A stretch of 64,000 nt of DNA. It comes from Pseudomonas cremoricolorata (GTDB taxonomy: Bacteria > Pseudomonadota > Gammaproteobacteria > Pseudomonadales > Pseudomonadaceae). The stretch is from positions 3,534,001 to 3,598,000 of the forward strand of contig NZ_CP009455.1 in NCBI RefSeq assembly GCF_000759535.1. The letters are read 5' to 3'. The notes beneath the pieces are model-generated. The model was not told the DNA's origin and searched no databases. It saw only the letters and a list, made by a program, of their open reading frames with translations. Below are positions 46,858-57,490 of this stretch, piece after piece (position 1 is the stretch's first letter; each line of letters starts with the position of its first letter). Made by a program: the position numbers and the translations under genes.

Positions 46858-49055
46858 GTGCGCAAGCGATCAGCGGCCAGCCACTGGACCGCACCGATGG
46901 CCCGGCGAAAGTCACCGGCAAGGCCCGCTATGCCGGCGAGTATCCCGCCGAGGGTCTGCTTTACGGCAGTGTGGTCTCAAGCGCTGTGGCCCACGGCCGC
47001 ATCCGCCATATCGACTGCCAGGACGCCTTGGCCTTGCCGGGCGTGCTCGAGGTGCTGCACCACGGCAATCGACCGCCGATGGCGGCCGATGATGAGCCCT
47101 ACGAAGACGACGATGCGGCCGATGGTCATCCATTCCGCCCACTGTTCAACGATCGTGTGCTGTACAGCGGTCAGCCGGTGGCCCTGGTCATCGCCGAGAA
47201 CCTCGAACTGGCGCGCTATGCCGGCAGCCTGGTGCGCGTCGATATCGAGGCCGATTCACACCAGACCGACCTCTGCGCCGCCCGCGACCAGGGCTATGAC
47301 GCCCCCGCCGAACTGCCCAAGCCGCGGGGTGATTTTGCCGCAGCGTTCAGTGCTGCGCCGTTTAGCATCGATGCGCAGTACAGCACCCCCAACGAGCACC
47401 ACAACCCGATGGAGCCCCACGCCTCGACGGTGATCGTCCAAGCCGATGGCAGCCTGCTGATCCATGACAAGACCCAGGGCACGCAAAACAGCCAGGCCTA
47501 TGTGCAGGAGGTGTTCAAGCTGCCCAAGGAACAGGTGCGGGTGTGCGCGGCGTTCGTTGGCGGTGCGTTCGGCTCGGGCCTGCGTCCGCAGTACCAGCTG
47601 GCCCTGGCGGTGATGGGCGCGCTCAAGCTCAAGCGCTCGGTGCGGGTGACCCTGACCCGCCAGCAGATGTTCACCTTCGGCTACCGTCCACGCACCTTGC
47701 AGCGCCTGCAACTGGGCGCTGACGCGGATGGCCGCTTGCTTGCCATCCACCACCAAGCCACCGGTCAGACCTCGCGCTTCGAAGATTTCAGCGAGCACGT
47801 GGTGGAGTGGAGCGGCATGCTCTATCGCTGCGACAACGTCGCCATGGCCTATCAACTGGTGCCGCTGGACGTCTACACCCCGCTGGACATGCGTGCGCCC
47901 GGCGCGGCGCTGGGCCTGATCGGTCTGGAGTGCGCCATGGACGAGCTGGCCGAGCAGGTTGGCCTCGACCCGGTGGCACTGCGTCAGGTCAACTTCGCCG
48001 ACAGCAACGGCAACGAGGGCAAACCCTATTCGAGCAAGGCCCTGCGCGAATGCTATGAGCAGGGGGCTGAGCGCTTCGGCTGGCAACAGCGCAATCCCGT
48101 TCCGCGCAGCCAACAGGAGGGCGATGAGCTGATCGGCTGGGGCATGGCCGGTGGTGTGTGGGAGGCCATGCAGATGAAAGCCAGCGCCAAGGCGCGGCTC
48201 GATGCCGACGGCCACCTGTGGGTAAGCAGCGCCACCACCGACATCGGCACCGGCACCTACACCGTCATGACGCAAATCGCCGCTGATGCCGCTGGCATGG
48301 CGGTTCAAGACATCACCTTCCAGCTCGGTGACAGCTCGCTGCCCACAGCGCCCCTGCAAGGCGGCTCGTTCACCGTGTCGTCGGTCGGCTCGGCGGTGCG
48401 CCAGGCCTGCCAGGTGCTGCGCAGCAAATTGGTGACGCTCGCCCAGGCGCGCTATCCGGCGTTGGCAGGCGAGCCGGCCGAACGTTTCGTGGTGGCCGAT
48501 GGGCAGTTGCAGGTGGGTGAGCAGCGGTTCGCCTTCGCCGACCTGCTGCAAGGCGCTGGCGAGGACGCACTGCAGGTGCAGATCACCGCAGAGCCAGGCA
48601 CCAAGCGCGAGGGCTTTGCCTGCGCCACCCATTCGGCGGTGTTCGTCGAGGTGCGCGTCGATGAAGCGCTGGGCACCTTGCGGGTCAGCCGGGTGGTCAG
48701 CGCGGTGGCCGCGGGCCGGGTGATCAACCCCAAGACCGCACGCAGCCAGATTCTCGGCGGTGTGGTGTGGGGCGTGGGCATGGCCTTGCATGAGCAGGCT
48801 GAGGTGGACCACAACCTGGGCCGCACGATGAACCACAACCTGGCCGAGTACCACATTCCAGTAAACGCCGACATGGGCGAGGTCGAGGTGATCTTCGTCG
48901 ACGAGCCGGACGATATCGTCAACGAGCTCGGCTCCAAGGGCGTCGGCGAAATTGGTGTGGTCGGTGTAGCGGCAGCGGTGGCCAACGCCCTGTACCACGC
49001 CACCGGGCGGCGGGTCAGGGATTTTCCGCTGACCGTGGACAAGATCCTCGGCTGA
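46854..49055 (+). CDS. Molybdopterin-binding catalytic subunit (PaoC/YagR-like)
   Basis: A 733-aa catalytic subunit. RTDGPAKVTGKARYAGE at the N terminus, GGAFGSGLRPQYQ and RAPGAALGLIGLE in the cofactor-binding regions, and the catalytic Glu699 in KGVGEIGVVG are all present. Family members oxidise aldehydes or heteroaromatics with water as the oxygen source. Single heterotrimer (A-B-C) expected. Substrate not predictable; aromatic aldehydes would be the analogy with PaoABC. Confidence 0.9.
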   Translation: MSAQAISGQPLDRTDGPAKVTGKARYAGEYPAEGLLYGSVVSSAVAHGRIRHIDCQDALALPGVLEVLHHGNRPPMAADDEPYEDDDAADGHPFRPLFNDRVLYSGQPVALVIAENLELARYAGSLVRVDIEADSHQTDLCAARDQGYDAPAELPKPRGDFAAAFSAAPFSIDAQYSTPNEHHNPMEPHASTVIVQADGSLLIHDKTQGTQNSQAYVQEVFKLPKEQVRVCAAFVGGAFGSGLRPQYQLALAVMGALKLKRSVRVTLTRQQMFTFGYRPRTLQRLQLGADADGRLLAIHHQATGQTSRFEDFSEHVVEWSGMLYRCDNVAMAYQLVPLDVYTPLDMRAPGAALGLIGLECAMDELAEQVGLDPVALRQVNFADSNGNEGKPYSSKALRECYEQGAERFGWQQRNPVPRSQQEGDELIGWGMAGGVWEAMQMKASAKARLDADGHLWVSSATTDIGTGTYTVMTQIAADAAGMAVQDITFQLGDSSLPTAPLQGGSFTVSSVGSAVRQACQVLRSKLVTLAQARYPALAGEPAERFVVADGQLQVGEQRFAFADLLQGAGEDALQVQITAEPGTKREGFACATHSAVFVEVRVDEALGTLRVSRVVSAVAAGRVINPKTARSQILGGVVWGVGMALHEQAEVDHNLGRTMNHNLAEYHIPVNADMGEVEVIFVDEPDDIVNELGSKGVGEIGVVGVAAAVANALYHATGRRVRDFPLTVDKILG

Positions 49056-49152
49056 GGCGTACGACTAGGCGCAGATCGGCATCAGGGCCCGGCAGTTTGC
49101 ATTGGCACCGGTTGCATGGCGATAATCCGCGGCTTTGTCCTAGGGGCTCGCC

Positions 49153-49485
49153 ATGCAAACAAGAAACCTGGTCGCGGAAATGTTCTTGTCGATGCCGATC
49201 CAGCTCTGGGTGCTGCCGGTGGCGGGGCTGATCGCCTATTTCGGTCTGCGCCAGGCCGATGCCTCGCCTGGCGGGCAACGGCTGTGGCGCAGCGTCAGCT
49301 ACGGCCTGCTGTTGGCCCTGGCGTTTGCGCCCAACGCCCTGTATGCGGCGTTGCCCGGTACGGCTCCGGTCGAATCTGGCGCGCTGCAACCCAACTACCT
49401 GGGCCGGTTCTACCTCGATGCGTTTTACGCCTTCGCAGGTTGGGCGGGCGCGTGGGTAGTACGCAGTCGCCTCAACCCGAAATGA
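49153..49485 (+). CDS. Small two- to three-span membrane protein, unknown
   Basis: A 110-aa hydrophobic protein (IQLWVLPVAGLIAYFGLR, VSYGLLLALAFAPNALYAAL and a weaker AFYAFAGWAGAWVV). The ribosome site is poor. No family is recognised. It lies between the molybdenum hydroxylase operon and the DNA repair gene, with about 100 bases on each side. Confidence 0.6.
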   Translation: MQTRNLVAEMFLSMPIQLWVLPVAGLIAYFGLRQADASPGGQRLWRSVSYGLLLALAFAPNALYAALPGTAPVESGALQPNYLGRFYLDAFYAFAGWAGAWVVRSRLNPK

Positions 49486-49591
49486 CCTCAGCTGCCACTG
49501 GTCGGGGTTGGCGTCTGACATCTGTCTGATGCGCCATGCTCAGCGCTTCGTACACCATCAAGTCGCCGCCCACCACCGAGAGAACACTGCC

Positions 49592-50092
49592 ATGTCCTGC
49601 GCCTACACATTGATGGATTCCCCCGTCGGCACGTTGACCCTGGTTGCCCGTGGCGACTGCCTGGCCGCCGTGCTGTGGGAGAACGAACGGGAGAACCGGG
49701 TGCGCCTGGGCGAGCTGCAGCGTGACGATCAGCACCCATTGCTGCAGGAAACAGCGCGGCAACTGGGCGACTACTTTGCCGGTCGACGTCAGCGGTTCGA
49801 ATTGCCGCTGGACTTCCAGGGCACTGAATTCCAGCGTGAGGTGTGGGCGGCGTTGCTGACCATTCCCTTCGGTGAAACCCGCAGCTACGCGCAGATCGCT
49901 CAGCAGATCGGCCGACCCCAGGCGGTGCGCGCAGTGGGCGCCGCGAACGGACGCAACCCTATTTCCATCATCGCGCCCTGCCACCGGGTCATCGGCGCGT
50001 CGGGCAGCCTCACCGGGTTTGCCGGTGGGCTGCCGGTCAAGCAGCATCTGCTGAGCCTGGAAGGGCGTGAATCGCTGGCACTGGCGCTGTAA
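49592..50092 (+). CDS. ogt: Methylated-DNA--protein-cysteine methyltransferase
   Basis: A 166-aa suicide repair protein that removes methyl groups from O6-methylguanine. The acceptor cysteine is in PCHRVIG. The helix-turn-helix segment FGETRSYAQIAQQIGRPQAVRAVGAANGRN precedes it. No Ada N-terminal zinc domain, so Ogt type. ATG 49592 (MSCAYTLMDSPVG) matches the family's start; a TTG further upstream is less likely. Confidence 0.92.
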   Translation: MSCAYTLMDSPVGTLTLVARGDCLAAVLWENERENRVRLGELQRDDQHPLLQETARQLGDYFAGRRQRFELPLDFQGTEFQREVWAALLTIPFGETRSYAQIAQQIGRPQAVRAVGAANGRNPISIIAPCHRVIGASGSLTGFAGGLPVKQHLLSLEGRESLALAL

Positions 50093-50098
50093 CGGGCA

Positions 50099-50722
50099 TC
50101 ACTCCCAGGCCAGCCACACATGCAGCAGTACCAGCAGGCCGAGCAACAACAGCAACCCGCCAGAGACCTTTTGCAGCCACGGCAACGCCGCGCCAAAGCG
50201 GCGCAGCACCCGTGGATGGCCGATGGCGATGGCCACCAGCAGGTCCCAGAGCAGCACCACGCTGAACATCCACAGCGCGTACAGCCATTTCCAGCCAGCA
50301 CTGCTGGCGCTGACCAGGCTCGCCAGGCTTGCGTAGAACAGCGCGTTCTTGGGGTTGAGCACGGCGCACAGGAAACCCGCCAGCACCCCTCGCAGCCAGC
50401 CGCGCCGGGCTGCCTGCGCGGTGGGTAGTGCGCCCAGGTCACTGCTGTTGGCATGGCGGATGAACAGCCAGCCGACATACACCAGGTACACCCCACCGGC
50501 CAGTTGCAGTGCGATGAACCACGCGCTGCCCTCACGCAGCAATGACAGCCCGGCGAAAGCCACGGCAATGAACAGGCCATTGGCCAGGGCAATCCCCAGG
50601 CAAGCGCCACTGGCGATCTTCCAGCCGCTGCTGGCGGCGTTGCGCGCCACCAGGAAAAAGTCGGGGCCCGGTGACAGCAAGGCGAGAAAATGGGCGGTGG
50701 CGATGATCAGAAACAACTGCAT
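50099..50722 (-). CDS. LysE-family exporter
   Basis: A 207-aa six-span exporter: LALLSPGPDFFLVARNA at the N terminus and NPKNALFYAS in the middle are LysE/RhtB motifs. It is transcribed after, and 79 bases from, the AraC regulator gene on the same strand. A second exporter of the same family lies on the regulator's other side. Confidence 0.87.
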   Translation of the reverse strand: MQLFLIIATAHFLALLSPGPDFFLVARNAASSGWKIASGACLGIALANGLFIAVAFAGLSLLREGSAWFIALQLAGGVYLVYVGWLFIRHANSSDLGALPTAQAARRGWLRGVLAGFLCAVLNPKNALFYASLASLVSASSAGWKWLYALWMFSVVLLWDLLVAIAIGHPRVLRRFGAALPWLQKVSGGLLLLLGLLVLLHVWLAWE

Positions 50723-50801
50723 GGCTCGGGTCCTCAGGCTGCAAAGGCCGGAGGATGGCGCGGGCTTGGGCGGCTGTATTGGACAATAGTGCGCGCGGCA
50801 G

Positions 50802-51620
50802 TCAGCGCGTGCGGCGATACAGGCCAGGTGTGGTGCCGGCGTGGGTCTTGAACACCCGCTGGAAATGGCTCTGGTCGGCAAAGCCCAGGCGGTAGGCGAC
50901 CTCGGCCAGTTCGCCGCCCTCGCGCAGCAATTGCCGGGCGCGGTTGACCCGCGCGTTGAGCAGCCAGGCGTGGGGTGTAAGGCCAGTGGCGCGGCGGAAG
51001 CTGCGAATCAGCGCATAGCGCCCAAGCCCGGCCATGGCCGCCAGCTCAGCGAGGGTCAGTTGCGCCAGTCGCTCATCGTCGAGCGTGTGCAGCGCGTCAT
51101 CCAGCTCCAGCGCAGCGCTATCGGCGGCAGGGGCCATGGGCAACGGCGCGCAGTCGTCCCAGGCCTGTTCGCTGAGAAAGGTCACCAGCGCGGTTTCCTT
51201 TTCCAGCGCGCCAGCAGCCGAAAACAAACGCTCCACCAACTGGCAGAACTGCCGGTACAACCCAGGCTCGGCGCTGATCCGCGCTGGCGCACCTCGAGGT
51301 TCGTCCGGCAAACCGCATTCGCCGCGCAGACGCTGCAGCCATTCGGCGTCCAGGTGCAGCATCTGGTAGCTCCAGGCGCTGTTCGGCTCAGGGTTGCAGG
51401 CGTGCACGCGGTGCGCCGGGACCAGCACCAGGGTGCCTGGGCACAGTCGTTGGCTGCCATGCCCGGCGCCGCGGAAGTGGCTGAAGCCTTCATCGACCGC
51501 GCCGATGGAGAAGCTCGGATGGCTGTGCGCCTTGTAGCAGGCGCGGCTGTGGCAGGCCCGTCGCGCTTCGACGAAGGGCAGGGCGGGGTCGTGCCAGTGA
51601 TCGGTCGAGGAGGTGGACAT
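50802..51620 (-). CDS. AraC-family transcriptional regulator
   Basis: A 272-aa regulator. N-terminal cupin-like sensing domain (CYKAHSHPSFSIGAVDEG, GTLVLVPAHRVHAC) and C-terminal double helix-turn-helix (LAQLTLAELAAMAGLGRYALIRSF, EVAYRLGFADQSHFQRVFKTHAGTTPGLYR). Regulators of this type commonly control an adjacent LysE exporter and sense its substrate. ATG 51620 is used; a TTG four codons earlier is possible. No clear ribosome site. Confidence 0.85.
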   Translation of the reverse strand: MSTSSTDHWHDPALPFVEARRACHSRACYKAHSHPSFSIGAVDEGFSHFRGAGHGSQRLCPGTLVLVPAHRVHACNPEPNSAWSYQMLHLDAEWLQRLRGECGLPDEPRGAPARISAEPGLYRQFCQLVERLFSAAGALEKETALVTFLSEQAWDDCAPLPMAPAADSAALELDDALHTLDDERLAQLTLAELAAMAGLGRYALIRSFRRATGLTPHAWLLNARVNRARQLLREGGELAEVAYRLGFADQSHFQRVFKTHAGTTPGLYRRTR

Positions 51621-51753
51621 GGGCTGAGGCAAGGGTCGGAGAAGAAGGGCCAGTCTAGCCGCGTTGCACTGTTGCGGTCATTCGCCGCGTGACTGTGTTT
51701 GACCCTTCATACAGCCGCGATCGACACTCCAGCGGTCGCCACGGAGAACACCA

Positions 51754-52377
51754 ATGGACCTGTCCAGCCTGCTGCTGTTCGTACCTGCCTGCTTTGCCCT
51801 GAACATGGCCCCAGGCCCGAACAACCTGTTATCGCTGCACAACGCCAGCCGCTATGGCCTGCGCCGCGCGTGCCTGGCCGGCAGCGGTCGACTGCTGGCC
51901 TTCAGCGGCATGATCGCCCTGGCGGCCATGGGCCTGGCCGTGGTGCTGCACACCAGCCAATACCTGTTCCTGGCAATCAAGCTGCTCGGTGCGGCGTACC
52001 TGTTCTACATCGCCTGGCAACTGTGGCGAGCGCCGGTGGGCGAGGCGGCGCAGGCCAACGCGGTCAGCCATAGTGGCTGGCAACTGGCGCGCCAGGAGTT
52101 TCTGGTGGCGGCGGGCAACCCCAAGGCGATTCTGATCTTCACCGCCTTCCTGCCGCAGTTCGTCCGGCTCGACAGTCCAACGCCTGTGGCCGAACAGTTC
52201 CTTTACCTGGGCGTGCTGTTCCTGCTGCTGGAGTGGGCGGCCATCGCCCTCTATGCAGGGTTGGGTGCCTATATGCAGCGCTGGTTCCAGCAGCCACGCC
52301 CGCGCCGACTGTTCAACCGTATCAGTGCCGGGTTGCTTGGCTGTGCCGGGCTGGGGCTGCTGGCGGCGCGACGTTGA
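51754..52377 (+). CDS. LysE-family exporter
   Basis: A 207-aa exporter with NMAPGPNNLLSLHNA and GNPKAILIFTAFLPQF motifs and about six spans. It is divergent from the AraC regulator gene, 133 bases away, and has a CGGAGA site. It is only distantly similar to the exporter encoded on the regulator's other side, so the two may have different substrates. Confidence 0.87.
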   Translation: MDLSSLLLFVPACFALNMAPGPNNLLSLHNASRYGLRRACLAGSGRLLAFSGMIALAAMGLAVVLHTSQYLFLAIKLLGAAYLFYIAWQLWRAPVGEAAQANAVSHSGWQLARQEFLVAAGNPKAILIFTAFLPQFVRLDSPTPVAEQFLYLGVLFLLLEWAAIALYAGLGAYMQRWFQQPRPRRLFNRISAGLLGCAGLGLLAARR

Positions 52378-52385
52378 GGGCGGAT

Positions 52386-52661
52386 TCAGTCGCGGTAGAA
52401 CACCTGTACCAGGTGATAACCGAACTTGCTCTTGATCGGTCCATGCACGACCCGCAGGGGTTTCCTGAAGATCACCTGGTCGATGGCGCCGACCATCTGC
52501 CCCGGGCGAATTTCGCCAAGATCGCCACCGCGCTTGCCTGAAGGGCAGGTGGAATAACGCTTGGCCAGCACGTCGAAGGCCTCGCCCTTGTCGATGCGCT
52601 GCTTGAGCTGTTCGGCCTCGGCGGCGGTCTTGACCAGGATATGGCGGGCTTGGGCTTTCAT
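52386..52661 (-). CDS. ppiC: Parvulin-type peptidyl-prolyl isomerase
   Basis: A 91-aa single-domain parvulin: ARHILVKTAAEAEQLK, FDVLAKRYSTCPSGKRGGDLG and GPIKSKFGYHLVQVF are family signatures. Cytoplasmic, no signal peptide, like E. coli PpiC. Its stop lies nine bases from that of the opposing exporter gene. Confidence 0.92.
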   Translation of the reverse strand: MKAQARHILVKTAAEAEQLKQRIDKGEAFDVLAKRYSTCPSGKRGGDLGEIRPGQMVGAIDQVIFRKPLRVVHGPIKSKFGYHLVQVFYRD

Positions 52662-52706
52662 GTGGATACCTGCGGGGCGGGTGAAAAAAAGCCGACATTA
52701 TGCCTG

Positions 52707-54656
<1,950 letters not shown>

Positions 54657-54671
54657 GACCTGCCTCCCCAC

Positions 54672-55439
54672 TCACTGCGCCAGCCAACCGCCATCGACGT
54701 TCCAGGCCGCGCCGCGCACCTGGGCGCCGGCCTCGCTGCAGAGGAAAAGCGCCAACTCGCCCAGCTGGCGGGGTGTCACGAACGCCCCGGAAGGCTGTTT
54801 TTCGGCCAGCAATTGCTGTTGCGCCTGCTGCGAATCGACGCCCTCGGTGATGCGCTGATCGATTTGTCGCTGCACCAGCGGCGTCAGGACGAAGCCTGGG
54901 CACAGCGCATTGCAGGTGACGTTGCTGGTGGCCGTTTCCAGGCCCACCACTTTGCTCAGGCCGATCACCCCATGCTTGGCCGCCACATACGCCGCCTTGC
55001 CCAGCGAGCCGACCAGGCCATGCACCGAGGCGATGTTGATGATCCGTCCCCAGCCACGTTCCCGCATGCCCGGCAGCGCCAGCCGGGTGCAGTGGAATAC
55101 CGCCGACAGATTGATCGCCAGGATGCTGTCCCAGGCCTGCGGCGGAAATTGCTCTACGGGCGCGACGTGCTGGATGCCGGCGTTGTTCAGCAGAATATCG
55201 ACGCCGCCGTGCTCGCCGGCCCAGGCGAACAGCTCGGCGATCTGCGCCGGCTGCGCAAGGTCGGCCGGATGATGCGCGACCCTGACCCCGCAGGCGGCGA
55301 TCTGCTCCAGTGCCGGGGCCGGATCGCCGAAGCCATTGAGCAGGATGTCGGCACCGGCCTCGGCCAGCACCTGGGCAATACCCAGGCCGATGCCGCTGGT
55401 AGAACCGGTGATCAGTGCGGTTTTGCCGGTCAGTTGCAT
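54672..55439 (-). CDS. hbdH: 3-hydroxybutyrate dehydrogenase
   Basis: A 255-aa short-chain dehydrogenase that oxidises (R)-3-hydroxybutyrate to acetoacetate with NAD+. TGSTSGIGLGIA (cofactor), NNAGIQHV, the catalytic serine in IASVHGLVGS and YVAAKHG are present. HVAPVEQFP and the LAEKQPSGAFVTP loop fit this substrate group. First gene of the two-gene operon with the acetoacetate ligase. Confidence 0.92.
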   Translation of the reverse strand: MQLTGKTALITGSTSGIGLGIAQVLAEAGADILLNGFGDPAPALEQIAACGVRVAHHPADLAQPAQIAELFAWAGEHGGVDILLNNAGIQHVAPVEQFPPQAWDSILAINLSAVFHCTRLALPGMRERGWGRIINIASVHGLVGSLGKAAYVAAKHGVIGLSKVVGLETATSNVTCNALCPGFVLTPLVQRQIDQRITEGVDSQQAQQQLLAEKQPSGAFVTPRQLGELALFLCSEAGAQVRGAAWNVDGGWLAQ

Positions 55440-55587
55440 GCGGGGCTCCGTAAGCGAGGGGGCACAGTCATGAGAATAGCCGCTGGCACGCGGCTACCTG
55501 TGGCAAAACTGTCGCAGCGCAACGAACGGAATATTCACTCTGTACTAGCATCACTGCTGTTCATCGGTCATCTGCCGGGGGTCGCCA

Positions 55588-56400
55588 GTGGTCAAGCGTC
55601 GCGCAAGTCTGTGTCTGCTGCTACCGCTGTTGCTGGGCCTGCTGCCGGCACGGGCGGCCGACGATTGCCAGCACCTGCGCGCCACCGGCAACCCGGAATA
55701 TCCGCCGTACCTGTGGCGCGATCCCAATCACCCCGGACGGCTGATCGGCGCCAATGCCGAATTGCTCGACTATCTGGCCGGGCAACTGGGCATCGAAGTG
55801 ACCGTGATCGATGCCGGGCCGTGGTCGCGGGCGCAGGAAGAAGTGCGCCTGGGACGGGTCGACTGGCTGGCGGGGTACTTTCGCACCGATGCCCGCGAGC
55901 AGCAGATGGATTTCATCGCCCCGGCCTTCCTGACCACCGACAGCGTGGTCTGGGTGCGCAGTGACGGTGCTTTTGCCTATACCGGCTGGGACGATCTGCA
56001 AGGCCGCATCGGCGGAACCCTGGTCAACAACAGTCACGGCCAGCGCTTCGACGAATACGCCAGCGCCCACCTGCAACTGGAGGCCGTGCCGGGTGCCAGC
56101 CAGGCGTTCGAAAAGCTGCTGCACAAACGCAACGACTACCTGCTGTACGAACGCCATCCAGGCGCTGCGCTGACTCAGGCGCTGGGCATCGACGAACAGC
56201 TCAGCGTGCTCGAACCGCCGGTGTCCAGCGAGCCGCTGTACCTGGCGCTGTCCAAGCGTTCGCTGTGCAACAGCGCTGCGCTGCGCGAGCGCCTGGCGAC
56301 GCTGATGCAGGCGCTGGTCAACAGCCCACTGGCCGAGCGCCTGGTGCAACGCAATCTCGAGCGCTGGAAGCGCCAGCAGCGCCTTGGTCTGGACCGTTAG
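55588..56400 (+). CDS. Periplasmic solute-binding protein (family 3, amino-acid type)
   Basis: A 270-aa secreted protein, signal peptide to about residue 23 (LLLPLLLGLLPARA). A family-3 binding fold follows: NPEYPPYLWRD, ANAELLDYLAGQLGIEV, DWLAGYFRTDAREQQMDF. There is no permease or ATPase gene beside it, so it may be an orphan binding protein or sensor partner. The start is GTG; GGGGG precedes it. It converges with the AraC gene, five bases between stops. Confidence 0.82.
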   Translation: MVKRRASLCLLLPLLLGLLPARAADDCQHLRATGNPEYPPYLWRDPNHPGRLIGANAELLDYLAGQLGIEVTVIDAGPWSRAQEEVRLGRVDWLAGYFRTDAREQQMDFIAPAFLTTDSVVWVRSDGAFAYTGWDDLQGRIGGTLVNNSHGQRFDEYASAHLQLEAVPGASQAFEKLLHKRNDYLLYERHPGAALTQALGIDEQLSVLEPPVSSEPLYLALSKRSLCNSAALRERLATLMQALVNSPLAERLVQRNLERWKRQQRLGLDR

Positions 56401-56405
56401 CCCGC

Positions 56406-57308
56406 CTACACCGGCAGGCTCTGGTAGGGCTGTTCTTCCCCTGGGCTGCGGGCGAACTGGCGTTTGTATTCGCGGCTGAACTGCGAGCTGCTCTGGTAGC
56501 CCACGCGGTGCGCTGCCTGGGCCACACCGACGCCTTCACCCAGCAGCATCTGTTGCGCCTTGAGCAGGCGCAGGCGCTTGAGGTACTGCATCGGGGCAAG
56601 CTCGGTGCAGCGTTTGAAGTGCTCGTGGAAGGTCGACACGCTCATGTTGGCCCGCTCGGCCAGCGCCTCGACGCCCAACGGCTCGCTGTAGTGTTCGCGC
56701 AGAAAACTCAATGCCGCGCCAATGCGCGCGAAATGCCCCTGTTGTTCCACCAACGCCCGCAGCACCCCGGCCTGCGGCCCGCGCAGGGCCGTATAGAGCA
56801 CTTCGCGCACTCGCGCCGGGCCCAGCACCTGAGCGTCCAGCGGATCTTGCAGGCATTCGAGCAGGCGCTCGACGCTGGCGCGCATCGGTGCATCGAGTGC
56901 CGCCGAGGTCATCGACTGCGGGGTCTGCGCCTGCGGCGCCGGGGTTTCGGCGGGCAGGTGCTGGACCAGTTCGGCCAGCACCGTCCGGTCAATGTCCACC
57001 GCCACCCCGAGCAGCGGCGCCTGCGCAGTGGCGAAGGTTTCGCACATGAACGGCACCGACAGCGCCTGCACCAGGTAGTGTCCCGCCCCGTATTCCAAAG
57101 TGCGCGGGCCGAGACGTGCCAGTTTGCTGCCTTGGGCGAGAATCATCAGGCTCGGTTCGTAGATCTGCGGACTGCTGGCCACATAGTGGTCCCAGCTCAG
57201 CACCTGCACCTGCGGCAGGTGCGTGGGGACGAAACCCGGACGCCAGGCCAGGGCGCTGATCAGGCGGCAGAGCGGGGCGTTGGCATCGACGTAGCGGGTC
57301 AGCTGCAT
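56406..57308 (-). CDS. AraC-family regulator, YqhC-like
   Basis: A 300-aa regulator with an AraC_N (PF06719-type) sensing domain (PSLMILAQGSKLARLG, YGAGHYLVQALSVPF) and a C-terminal DNA-binding domain (LAERANMSVSTFHEHFKRCTELAPMQYLKRLRL). E. coli YqhC, of the same architecture, activates an aldehyde reductase gene. Here the gene is divergent from an alcohol dehydrogenase gene, with 182 bases between. That gap contains the perfect palindrome GGCATGCATGCC at 57396-57407, a possible operator. Confidence 0.85.
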   Translation of the reverse strand: MQLTRYVDANAPLCRLISALAWRPGFVPTHLPQVQVLSWDHYVASSPQIYEPSLMILAQGSKLARLGPRTLEYGAGHYLVQALSVPFMCETFATAQAPLLGVAVDIDRTVLAELVQHLPAETPAPQAQTPQSMTSAALDAPMRASVERLLECLQDPLDAQVLGPARVREVLYTALRGPQAGVLRALVEQQGHFARIGAALSFLREHYSEPLGVEALAERANMSVSTFHEHFKRCTELAPMQYLKRLRLLKAQQMLLGEGVGVAQAAHRVGYQSSSQFSREYKRQFARSPGEEQPYQSLPV

Positions 57309-57490
57309 GGGGCACCTGGGTAGAGAATCAGACACTGGCATCATCGCAGGTTGAACGGCGGGCGCCAGCGGTTGTCGGCGACTTTCGGAGAAAAAGGCAT
57401 GCATGCCGGAGAATCGTCGGTGGGCGGTGGCGGCTGGCGCGAGCACACTGTTGCCCAAACTGAATCGTTTAACTTGCCTGAGAGGTCCGC

